The notes: generated by a model not told the origin, from the sequence alone. Positions 1-6,839 are shown, numbered from the stretch's first letter. The stretch is DNA of 8,624 nucleotides from Candidatus Hodarchaeota archaeon (GCA_016840305.1 JAEOSP010000605.1:1-8624), one strand, 5' to 3'. Numbers and translations: made by a program.

Positions 1-2889
1 ATAGTATTTGACGGTTCTGAGATTGGTACATTCCTCCTCCAGATCACATTCTCTCATGAGAATTATTCTACACTTACATTTTTAGTGAATTATACTATTG
101 AACCAGCTTCATCGAGTTTCACTGCTTATTCTAGTAGTTTGAGTACTGGAACCCCCCCTATCAATGGAACCATACAAACTGGCAATCCGTTATATTTCTG
201 GGTCGTATGGAGTAGTGAATATAACGAGTATCTCAATGATTCAGACGGAGTTACAACTAATAGTTCAGGGGTAGAATTTCTTTCTTCCATCGCAGTTAAT
301 GGAACACATTACTTTTACTTCATGGAAGCGACTACAGGAGTTTTTAATGTCAATTTAACATTTAGAAATGCCTACTATTCTTCAATAAACCTAACTTTAC
401 ATTTTGAAACATACGATCGGGCATTGGCTATTGATAATGTTCTTTCTAGCCATCCAAATGGATGGACTAGTAACCCTGACTTTATTTCTTACGCTGAAAC
501 ATATTACTTTTATGTCTACATAAAAGATTTTGATAATAACACCCCAATTACCGTTAATGATTTTATTGGAAATCTTCCAAGTACTGTGTTCTTTGAAAAT
601 GCAACCAATGGGTATCATCTCTTTAATTATACAGCTTGGTCAGTAGGCACTACTCCTGATCTTTCAATTCGTTTTCAATTAGCAAATTATTTACCAATCA
701 ACTACACAGTCACTTTTATTATTAGGGTAGCAGAGTCTGAAATCATCTCTGCACCCAACTCAACTGTTACAATATGGACACAAGATGTAAATATATCTGC
801 TATCTGGCGAACTGTTCCTAGTAATCAAGCTAATACTACTGCTGTGCCACTAAGAATTAACAGTAATGATATCATGACATCAGAAACTTGGGTGCAGTTT
901 TTAGGATACGATAATGGTAATTATACATTTAGAATCCTTGCTGACATCGTTGATAATGTCAGTGTAACTATTACTTTTCAATCGAACGTTTCTACAACAG
1001 AGGTTCATGTGTTACGAGTCATAATACTACCAGTTCCAACTGAATTTGGTTCAGTACCTTCTCCAACTAATAATTCCGTTATAGGAAATCTCGAACCAAT
1101 CTACTATTCGAAATATTACAATTTTAGAGTTCATTGGAATGATACAATTAATTCGACAGGAATCGTGGATCCAAACCCTGATTATGAAGGTACAGGTGAG
1201 AACTTAGTCTCCCTCTCCACCACTAATCCTAATGGAACACATGTTTTTACGATACATGCAAATGAACTAGGAATCTACTGGGTTACTGTAACACTTGCCA
1301 CTACTAACTTCGGGGAACTTCGTTATGTCCTTACATTCAATATCTCAATTATGCCGACTTTACAACTAAATACTACTGATTTCACGTTTCAAAATTCTCT
1401 TCTTGTGGAGGATATGCTCTATCTTAAAGGTGGGGGTTATCGCACATTCGAGAACGGGACTATTGCTTTTATTAATTCCACAGTTTTGTGGATGAATGGT
1501 AGCGAAGTTTCTAGCGAGAAGCTTCTAATAGATCTATCTGTTTTACCTTTTTCGATCAATTTCACCACAACTGGATATCATTGGGGGACTTATAACTTAA
1601 CATTACAAATTATTACCCATGGTTATCATCCTCAGAACATAAGCTTCCTAATCACTCTCCAAGGTCGAGAAATAAGTGTTTTCCTAGAAATTCTCCAGGA
1701 GACTATTGTTTGGGGTGATAGTGTAGATATTGTTGCTACCTTGAATTACGCAAATCTGCAGAGTATTGGCAGGGGAGCTAGCATTAATCTTGCTTCACTA
1801 GAAGGGATTAACGTACTATTCGAAGTTGAAATAGAATATCGAAATGGGACTACGCTAACTTTGAGTGATGCAATTGCCACAGATGCAACTCAACAAGCTA
1901 CGTACACAATTTCTGGGGATCAAACACAGAACGCCGTTCGTTTTATAGCTATCGGTGTAGCAGTTCCTGCATCAGATTCAGGTTTACCCTTAGCTACTTC
2001 TATGGATTCAGCAATATTTCCTCCAATACAACCTCCTACAATTCAAATGTTGATTGATTTCTTTCAAACAATCCTTCCTTTTCTAATAGGACTTATAATC
2101 ATAATAGCTGTAGCTGTTCCAGTTACTAGACGCCGAAAGTCTAAGAAACTTAGGATTGAAGCCGATCAATGGGCAACAGAACAAAAATTTGAGGATATTA
2201 AGTCTATTCGATTGATTATCGCTCGTCACCAATCAGGTTTACAGTTTTATGCAGAAAAAACTATTGCTGAGCTCCAAGCAGATACAGATGCCTTGTCTGG
2301 TATGTCTGCTGCAATGTCTTCATTTCTAGAAGAATTATCGGAAAGTATGACCTCCCAAGCTGAAGGTGATGAAGTACAAACCAAGGATAAGCTTGAAGTG
2401 ATGAGTAGAGAGGGTTTGCACATGCTTGTATGGCATGGAAACTACTCTAGTTTAATCATAATATCTGAAGCTAAATTACCAGATTATTTCCAGTCCCGAT
2501 TAAAAACTCTTGGAAATGAATTGGAGGATAAATTTGTTAATGAGCTAAAAGACTTCTATAGCAGTGATCAAATTCCTAGTACAGTAGTTAAGAAGATGGT
2601 TAGAAAATATGTACCCCTCCATTATTTCTGCGCGTTTGTACTCAATGAAGGTGTATTAACACTTGACTCCATCAAGTTAGACAGAAAGGAAAGCAAGATG
2701 CTCAAATCAATAAAGAGTATCATGTTTAATATTGAAGGAATGAATTATTTCTTCTCAGAACAGATAATTACTCATCTATCTGAAAAATATGAGAGAAGTG
2801 AAGCAATAAACTTCCTTGATCGTGCTATCCATATCAACTTACTTATTGAAGCAGAGCAAGATGATTTACTAAGAATAAGTCGTAAATGA
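1..2889 (+). CDS. Cell-surface protein with Ig-like repeats, one membrane helix and cytosolic longin-like domain (5' partial)
   Basis: The reading frame is open from base 1, so the true start and signal peptide lie upstream; the GTG at 85 is internal. 962 residues are visible (numbered from base 1). Residues 1 to about 680 are beta-rich and carry about 30 N-X-S/T sequons, with a repeated signature every 102-113 residues, as expected for tandem Ig-like or cadherin-like domains exported and N-glycosylated. A hydrophobic helix (about 688-709, core LIGLIIIIAVAVPV) is followed by TRRRKSKK, which by the positive-inside rule puts the C-terminus in the cytosol. The cytosolic part (about 725-962) has an order suggesting a longin/roadblock fold: strand IRLIIARHQSGLQFY, helix SGMSAAMSSFLEEL, strands LHMLVWHGNYSSLIII, then an amphipathic helix and a helical tail. 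The next gene also looks longin-like and sits 28 bp away. Inferred role: surface receptor or adhesin coupled to small GTPases. Topology is fairly certain; the longin call is moderate; ligand unknown. Confidence 0.85.
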   Translation: MVFDGSEIGTFLLQITFSHENYSTLTFLVNYTIEPASSSFTAYSSSLSTGTPPINGTIQTGNPLYFWVVWSSEYNEYLNDSDGVTTNSSGVEFLSSIAVNGTHYFYFMEATTGVFNVNLTFRNAYYSSINLTLHFETYDRALAIDNVLSSHPNGWTSNPDFISYAETYYFYVYIKDFDNNTPITVNDFIGNLPSTVFFENATNGYHLFNYTAWSVGTTPDLSIRFQLANYLPINYTVTFIIRVAESEIISAPNSTVTIWTQDVNISAIWRTVPSNQANTTAVPLRINSNDIMTSETWVQFLGYDNGNYTFRILADIVDNVSVTITFQSNVSTTEVHVLRVIILPVPTEFGSVPSPTNNSVIGNLEPIYYSKYYNFRVHWNDTINSTGIVDPNPDYEGTGENLVSLSTTNPNGTHVFTIHANELGIYWVTVTLATTNFGELRYVLTFNISIMPTLQLNTTDFTFQNSLLVEDMLYLKGGGYRTFENGTIAFINSTVLWMNGSEVSSEKLLIDLSVLPFSINFTTTGYHWGTYNLTLQIITHGYHPQNISFLITLQGREISVFLEILQETIVWGDSVDIVATLNYANLQSIGRGASINLASLEGINVLFEVEIEYRNGTTLTLSDAIATDATQQATYTISGDQTQNAVRFIAIGVAVPASDSGLPLATSMDSAIFPPIQPPTIQMLIDFFQTILPFLIGLIIIIAVAVPVTRRRKSKKLRIEADQWATEQKFEDIKSIRLIIARHQSGLQFYAEKTIAELQADTDALSGMSAAMSSFLEELSESMTSQAEGDEVQTKDKLEVMSREGLHMLVWHGNYSSLIIISEAKLPDYFQSRLKTLGNELEDKFVNELKDFYSSDQIPSTVVKKMVRKYVPLHYFCAFVLNEGVLTLDSIKLDRKESKMLKSIKSIMFNIEGMNYFFSEQIITHLSEKYERSEAINFLDRAIHINLLIEAEQDDLLRISRK
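298..1677 (+). repeat. Tandem protein repeats in the ectodomain (five visible, about 105 residues each)
   Basis: A signature recurs in the surface protein: N/T-G-x-[HY] followed by a hydrophobic strand, a V/L-x-[IL]-x-F strand, and about 12 residues later a closing strand such as VTFII or LTFNI. The G-x-[HY] anchors begin at 298 (NGTHYFYF), 607 (NGYHLFNY), 913 (NGNYTFRI), 1231 (NGTHVFTI) and 1570 (TGYHWGTY), giving spacings of 103, 102, 106 and 113 residues. The first 84 bases (IGTFLLQITF) look like the end of one more unit. The repeats are diverged at DNA level, so they are old domain duplications and not a recent expansion. Confidence 0.6.
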
Positions 2890-2902
2890 ATATCAATTGA
2901 AT

Positions 2903-2908
2903 AGGTGA
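2903..2908 (+). promoter_or_regulatory. Ribosome binding site of the double-longin gene
   Basis: AGGTGA matches the archaeal anti-Shine-Dalgarno sequence and ends 9 bases before the ATG at 2918. It lies in the 28-bp gap after the surface-protein stop, where no oligo-T run is present. This supports co-transcription with independent translation initiation. Confidence 0.65.
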
Positions 2909-2917
2909 ATCATTGCT

Positions 2918-3850
2918 ATGGCAGGTAACTTCTACAGATTTTGGTTAGTTAATGAGCAGGGATTATATATTTTTGATCAGAAGTTAGATAAACAAAAAAC
3001 AGTCTTAACTAAAACTGGTGAAGATAAATTAATAGCAGAACTTTTTAATGACTCAAAACTTGACTCTGATAGTACATCTATATTCCACCGTGAAATGCCT
3101 TCATTAGCATTTACTCGTTTATATTACCAAAAATATAATAGAGATTTGTATGTCATATTAGCAGATGAGATGGTGGATGTGACAGAGGTTGCCGTAAAAT
3201 TTCAACCTTGGAGAGAAATTCGTAATAAGCAACGGGAGAACTTAATAGGTATAATTTTCTCTATCTTTGACGATAAATTAGGACCTAAAGTTGTTTATAA
3301 TTCTGTTCTCGACGAGGAAACAGCTTTGATGGTAGCAGTTCAAGGACAAACCATCTCCTATATGGGAAAAATCAACGAATTTATATTGGGTTTTAAACAG
3401 CCTTTGAAAGTCCCTAATCGTGAAGATTTAATACATTGTGCTTATGATTTTCTGATTCCAGCCCCTAGTAGCACTGATCCTCGAATTGCAGAGGTTGGAA
3501 GGGTTACAAATATATATCTCTTATTTCCTCATGACTTACCTTATTTGAAAGAAGAGGCCTTTCTTCAATTCATCGAATCTTCTTTAGAAGAATGGGTTTA
3601 TAATTGGAAAGCTTTTCAGAAAGAAAATGAGGGTGAATTTCCTACGAATCTTTTTGATGAATTACTTGAAGATCTCCGTTCAACTGTCAATATTGCTATT
3701 GATCTAGCAACACATGAAGAAAGAGAGGTTAGAAAACTTAAAGATTTTGTGATGGATCTTCTTACTCAAAATCAAGTCCTAACGTATCAAGTTCGAAGAT
3801 TGCAAGAAAAAATTGCAGAGTTGGAAGCGATTCAAGAAAATCAGAATTAA
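2918..3850 (+). CDS. Longin-like (NPRL2/DENN-reminiscent) protein with C-terminal coiled coil
   Basis: 310 residues, soluble, with no signal peptide or membrane helix. Residues 1-100 read as one longin-like module: strand FYRFWLVNEQGLYIFDQ, a helical middle, strands TRLYYQKYNRDLYVILADE. Residues 107-240 form a second module opening with IIFSIFDDKLGPKVVYN (112-128); a hydrophobic strand, then F-x-x-x-L-G-P-K-x-x-Y, is the way NPRL2 and related longin/DENN N-termini begin (family comparison from memory). It continues with a strand (NIYLLFP) and an amphipathic helix (LQFIESSLEEWVYNW). Residues 266-308 are a predicted coiled coil with heptad-like leucines (LLTQNQVLTYQVRRLQEKIAEL), suggesting dimerisation or partner binding. 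Start ATG is set by AGGTGA 9 bases upstream. Lying 28 bp behind a gene with its own cytosolic longin-like domain, it probably acts with that protein, perhaps on Ras/Rag/Arf-like GTPases. The function is inference; no catalytic residue can be named. Confidence 0.75.
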   Translation: MAGNFYRFWLVNEQGLYIFDQKLDKQKTVLTKTGEDKLIAELFNDSKLDSDSTSIFHREMPSLAFTRLYYQKYNRDLYVILADEMVDVTEVAVKFQPWREIRNKQRENLIGIIFSIFDDKLGPKVVYNSVLDEETALMVAVQGQTISYMGKINEFILGFKQPLKVPNREDLIHCAYDFLIPAPSSTDPRIAEVGRVTNIYLLFPHDLPYLKEEAFLQFIESSLEEWVYNWKAFQKENEGEFPTNLFDELLEDLRSTVNIAIDLATHEEREVRKLKDFVMDLLTQNQVLTYQVRRLQEKIAELEAIQENQN

Positions 3851-3974
3851 AAAAGCTGTAACAAATTACGAAAGATCGAGTAAAAGAATAGGTTATTTAA
3901 GTAGATTCATAAATAATGATTATGAAGGAAAGTCATACTGAAACAGTTATATGACATTCATATTCAATTGTATG

Positions 3975-3986
3975 TTTTACATAAAA
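3975..3986 (+). promoter_or_regulatory. Candidate TATA element upstream of the gelsolin-like gene
   Basis: TTTTACATAAAA lies in the 174-bp gap before the gelsolin-like gene. A start about 25 bases downstream would give a short leader just ahead of the ribosome binding site at 4011. A second AT-rich candidate, CTTATAC at 3994-4000, would give an almost leaderless transcript, which fits less well with the ribosome binding site. The rest of the gap holds no recognisable gene or RNA. No oligo-T terminator follows the previous gene, so read-through remains possible. Confidence 0.3.
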
Positions 3987-4010
3987 AAGATTGCTTATAC
4001 TTACGTTAAA

Positions 4011-4016
4011 AAGGTG
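4011..4016 (+). promoter_or_regulatory. Ribosome binding site that fixes the TTG start of the gelsolin-like gene
   Basis: AAGGTG sits 8 bases before TTG at 4025. An in-frame TAA at 4007-4009 closes the frame upstream, and there is no in-frame ATG near the beginning of the conserved domain, so TTG at 4025 is the only sensible start. Confidence 0.65.
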
Positions 4017-4024
4017 TAGAATTA

Positions 4025-5266
4025 TTGCGTGTCTTACATATTCAAGGAAAAAAGTTGGTTGAAGTAACTCCGTCAAATGGGAAGTATGAATTCCTTAACG
4101 GGGATGTGTACCTCATAGATAATTCCGATGTTTCTGCAGGTCTAAAAAAGAAAGTTTTCATTTGGTTAGGATCACAAGCCTTCGCAGATGATCGTGCTGT
4201 TGGTGCTTGGGCTGCCAAACAGTTAGATATCGCCGATAAAGAGATCGATATCGATACAGAAACCGAAGGCAATGAATCGGCGGAATTCAAAGGATTATTA
4301 GAGTTCGTTGTTGTCACAGGTGACACACCGGGCTTTTTAAAACATGTGGAAGTCAACAAAGAAGAGATATCTTATGCTCTTTATCGTGTTCGTGATGCTG
4401 ATCTGACCGATGGTTCATCTTCTGATGATATAGTCATCGAAAATGTTCCATTAAGTAGGAAAAGTTTCGTTTCGGACGATGTTTTTGTTGTTGATACCTA
4501 TCATGATTTGTATGTATGGGTAGGATCTAGTTCACAAATTGGTGAAAAAATAGCAGGAAATCGTGTTGCACGAAAACTGGATGTTGATCGTGATCGAACC
4601 CCAATGATTTACCAAATCGGAGAAGGCTATGAACCTGAAGGATTTTGGAAATTGATTGATACTATTGCTGAAGGAGAGGTGAGAAAAGGTGATGCTTCTG
4701 AAGTCAGTGGAGCGTTATCAGGTTCAATAAAAAACTTGTCAGCCTCTGAAAGAACAGTTTCTCCTCCTCCAGAATTAGCACCTCCGCCTACATCAAGTAC
4801 TCCATCGGTATATTCTGGTCCTCCTAGAGAACCTACTCATAAAGTACCAAGTCCTCCCCCAATCAAAACTGTAACTCATCCAAAACCCGAGCCTAAACCT
4901 GAACCCAAACGCGAACCTGCTGCTACGCAGTTCGGAATGGCAGCTACTGCTCCTGTTCCTACTAGAAAGAGTCAATATACACTTTATTATGTAGGTGGGG
5001 AATTCACCGAATTGGGTGGGAATGAAGAAGCAACACTTGAGATCAATGAAGCAGCAAAAACTGCTGTTCTCACATTCGCATCGGGGTCTAGTCTCATCTC
5101 TCAACGAACTGCTGGCCGTCAAGCTCGTGGAATTTGCAAAGCTGGTTATTTGGTCAAAGCAGGGTATCGTGTGGGTGTGAAGTGCGATCTAAAGGAAGTT
5201 AAGGGAGAAATGGACTCTGAAAGCAGAGTAAAACAATGGAGAGACGAAGGACGTAGATACGTCTAA
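4025..5266 (+). CDS. Two-domain gelsolin-like protein with proline-rich linker and novel C-terminal domain
   Basis: 413 residues, cytosolic. Domain 1 (about 1-106) has the gelsolin strand GDVYLID (26-32), VFIWLG (44-49), helix to KQLD (65-68) and EGNESAEF (81-88), which parallels the EVQGFES region of gelsolin segment 1. Domain 2 (about 115-215) has DDVFVVD (151-157), LYVWVG (162-167), EKIAGNRVARKLD and GEGYEPEGFWKLI (199-211), the classical E-G-x-E-P ending. Likely type-II calcium ligands are D27 and D56 (Asp where gelsolin segment 1 has Glu) and D152 and E174; both sites look plausible. Residues about 246-312 are proline-rich with SPPPE, APPPT and SPPPI and a KPEPKPEPK stretch. Residues 317-413 form a compact domain (YTLYYVGGEF, then RTAGRQARGICKAGY) that I do not recognise. 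The family binds, severs or caps actin, and two-gelsolin-domain proteins are known from Asgard archaea. Inferred role: calcium-responsive actin regulator. The gene probably has its own promoter, and a double oligo-T terminator follows. Confidence 0.9.
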   Translation: MRVLHIQGKKLVEVTPSNGKYEFLNGDVYLIDNSDVSAGLKKKVFIWLGSQAFADDRAVGAWAAKQLDIADKEIDIDTETEGNESAEFKGLLEFVVVTGDTPGFLKHVEVNKEEISYALYRVRDADLTDGSSSDDIVIENVPLSRKSFVSDDVFVVDTYHDLYVWVGSSSQIGEKIAGNRVARKLDVDRDRTPMIYQIGEGYEPEGFWKLIDTIAEGEVRKGDASEVSGALSGSIKNLSASERTVSPPPELAPPPTSSTPSVYSGPPREPTHKVPSPPPIKTVTHPKPEPKPEPKREPAATQFGMAATAPVPTRKSQYTLYYVGGEFTELGGNEEATLEINEAAKTAVLTFASGSSLISQRTAGRQARGICKAGYLVKAGYRVGVKCDLKEVKGEMDSESRVKQWRDEGRRYV

Positions 5267-5288
5267 GTATTAGTCCTTCTTAATTATC

Positions 5289-5315
5289 TTTTTTTTATTC
5301 TTTGATTTTTTTTTT
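5289..5315 (+). terminator. Double oligo-T terminator after the gelsolin-like gene
   Basis: Two uninterrupted T runs, 8 Ts at 5289-5296 and 10 Ts at 5306-5315, begin 22 bases after the stop codon. Archaeal RNA polymerase terminates at oligo-T tracts without needing a hairpin, and no strong stem precedes these runs. They separate the gelsolin-like transcript from serS. Confidence 0.65.
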
Positions 5316-5359
5316 GATAGTTCCGACTTATTAAATAGATATCCAGTTGCTTAATTTGA

Positions 5360-5367
5360 CTTATATC
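5360..5367 (+). promoter_or_regulatory. serS: Candidate TATA box of serS
   Basis: CTTATATC is close to the archaeal TATA consensus. It would place transcription start near 5388-5392, giving a leader of under 20 bases that includes AAGG at 5394-5397 before the GTG start. TTAAATA at 5331-5337 is an alternative that would give a longer leader. Confidence 0.35.
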
Positions 5368-5407
5368 TACAGATGATGTTAAATTACGCGTTCAAGGATG
5401 AATTAGA

Positions 5408-6697
5408 GTGATAGATATTAAGGTTTTCAGAGAAAATCCCGAAATTATAAAAGAATCAGAAAAAAAACGCTTCAAAGACCCAAAGCGTGTTGATAAAGTT
5501 GTGGTTCTTGATGAAAAGTGGCGATATTTGCTACAACAAGTGAATGACCTTCGGAAGGTTAGAAATCAAATCAGTCGTGATATTGGGTCAATGAAAAAGA
5601 AAGGTGAAGATATTTCATCCTTAACAAAACGGGTGAGTGATATTAAGAAGGAAATCTCCCAGCTAGAAGATCAATCTTCAATAGTTCTGAAAGAACGAGA
5701 TGAACTCAGATATGCAATTGGCAATATTCTATTACCTGGTGTACCAATAGCTGAAACAGAGGAAGGAGATGAAACAATACGTACTTGGGGAAAAAAACCC
5801 AGCTTCAAATTCCCAGTTCAAAGCCACACTGAATTAGTTGAAAATCTGGATATTGCTGAGATTGATAAAGCAGCTGAGGTAAGTGGATCAAGAACATTTT
5901 ATCTGAAAAATGATCTTGTATTTCTCAAACTCGCTCTAATTCAATATTCCCTAAACATACTTGTTGAAGACGAAGGTTTTACTCCTTTCTGGACACCTCC
6001 TTTTTTACGTAAACATGTGATGGAAGGTGCTAGTGAACTCGCTGATTTTGAAGAACAACTATATCACGATGAGAAAGAAAATGTGTATTTTATTGCCACT
6101 TCAGAACAAACACTAGTAGCATTGCACACGGATGAACTAATAGATATTGATACACTTCCTCGAAAATATTGCGGCTTATCTCAATGTTACCGAAGGGAAG
6201 CAGGTAGTCACGGCAAAGATACCAAAGGGATCTTTCGTGTTCATCACTTTGAAAAGGTTGAACAATTCGTATTTGCTCATCCAGAGAAATCTGAGGAGAT
6301 GCATGAGGAAATGATTCACAATGCAGAAAAAATTTACCAGGGACTAAAAATCCCATATCGAATAGTTAATATTGCATCTGGCGAATTGAATGCGAATGCA
6401 GCAAAAAAATACGATTTAGAAGCTTGGTTCCCTGCACAAAAATCCTATAGAGAGCTTGTTTCTTGTTCTAATGTGACCGACTATCAAGCACGAAAGCTAA
6501 ATATAACTATCGGAAAAGCTGGTGGGGATAAAATGCTTGCTCATACGTTGAATTCTACAGCTGTTGCTACAGAAAGAACTATTTGTGCAATATTGGAGAA
6601 TTACCAAAAAAAGGATGGATCTGTAGGAATACCAACGGTCTTACAGCCATATATGGGTGGAAAAACTTCAATACTAGCTCCAAAAGTTGAAAAATAG
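5408..6697 (+). CDS. serS: Seryl-tRNA synthetase (class II)
   Basis: 429 residues, the usual full length. It charges tRNA-Ser with serine via seryl-adenylate in the cytosol. The N-terminal region (about 1-112) is the long antiparallel coiled-coil arm that contacts the tRNA long variable arm (charged heptads about 30-105). The class II core follows: motif 1 around GFTPFWTPPFL (190-200), TSEQ (231-234), motif 2 from YRREAGSHGKDTKGIFR (261-277) to FEKVEQF (281-287), KKYDLEAWFP (333-342), SCSNVTDYQAR (352-362), and motif 3 in TERTICAILENYQ (388-400). It ends with the bacterial/archaeal-style PYMGG (414-418). It is the common SerRS type, not the rare zinc-dependent methanogen type. The core wording (TSEQ, GSHG, ELVSCSN, RTICAILENYQ) resembles eukaryotic cytosolic SerRS. 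Start is GTG at 5408, which gives the canonical MIDIKVFRENPE beginning, with AAGG 10 bases upstream. Flanking oligo-T runs indicate a monocistronic unit. Confidence 0.97.
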   Translation: MIDIKVFRENPEIIKESEKKRFKDPKRVDKVVVLDEKWRYLLQQVNDLRKVRNQISRDIGSMKKKGEDISSLTKRVSDIKKEISQLEDQSSIVLKERDELRYAIGNILLPGVPIAETEEGDETIRTWGKKPSFKFPVQSHTELVENLDIAEIDKAAEVSGSRTFYLKNDLVFLKLALIQYSLNILVEDEGFTPFWTPPFLRKHVMEGASELADFEEQLYHDEKENVYFIATSEQTLVALHTDELIDIDTLPRKYCGLSQCYRREAGSHGKDTKGIFRVHHFEKVEQFVFAHPEKSEEMHEEMIHNAEKIYQGLKIPYRIVNIASGELNANAAKKYDLEAWFPAQKSYRELVSCSNVTDYQARKLNITIGKAGGDKMLAHTLNSTAVATERTICAILENYQKKDGSVGIPTVLQPYMGGKTSILAPKVEK

Positions 6698-6755
6698 AAA
6701 AAAGTACAATTAATGTAGTTTTTCGTTTGTTCATGGATATTAGTTCACTTTCCTA

Positions 6756-6763
6756 TTTTTTTT
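6756..6763 (+). terminator. Oligo-T terminator after serS
   Basis: An 8-T run lies 58 bases after the serS stop, without a strong preceding stem, which suits archaeal oligo-T termination. A weaker 5-T run near 6719-6723 may contribute. The next gene has its own promoter downstream. Confidence 0.5.
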
Positions 6764-6800
6764 AAATCTCGTCCAGCTTAATTCTGCTGACAATTGTATC

Positions 6801-6812
6801 GGAAACTTTAAA
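6801..6812 (+). promoter_or_regulatory. BRE/TATA promoter of the small orphan gene
   Basis: GGAAAC followed by TTTAAA (6807-6812) is a good match to an archaeal BRE plus TATA box. Transcription would start near 6834-6838, leaving a leader of about 16-20 bases that contains the ribosome binding site at 6840. This is the clearest promoter in the window. Confidence 0.55.
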
Positions 6813-6839
6813 CTATCTTGAATATTGTAAATATTCACT

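Noticed and set aside
85..87. GTG at 85 as the start of the surface protein
   Set aside because: The same frame is open and repeat-like from base 1 (IVFDGSEIGTFLLQITF), so the gene enters from outside the window.
3916..3954. 12-codon ATG frame in the gap before the gelsolin-like gene
   Set aside because: It is too short, has no convincing ribosome binding site and no sign of a leader-peptide mechanism.
3851..4024. Possible tRNA or small RNA in the longest intergenic gap
   Set aside because: There is no cloverleaf, no conserved GTTCGA-type arm and no GC-rich core, which an RNA gene in an AT-rich genome would be expected to show.
4042..4359. 105-residue open frame on the - strand inside the gelsolin-like gene
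   Set aside because: It is antisense to clearly conserved gelsolin domains, has no ribosome binding site and resembles no protein family. The same holds for the other frames hidden in genes at 397-618, 4793-5122, 4995-5180, 6090-6356, 7474-7668 and 8284-8538.
4762..4772. TCCTCCTCCAG repeated near 33, 4762 and 6925
   Set aside because: The copies lie in unrelated coding contexts (FLLQ, PPPE and PPPV) in different frames; short proline or leucine codon runs explain them without a regulatory or mobile repeat.
5250..5263. Perfect inverted repeat GACGTA-GA-TACGTC at the end of the gelsolin-like gene
   Set aside because: The 2-base spacer is too tight for a stable hairpin, it encodes the conserved-looking basic tail, and the real termination signal is the T runs downstream.
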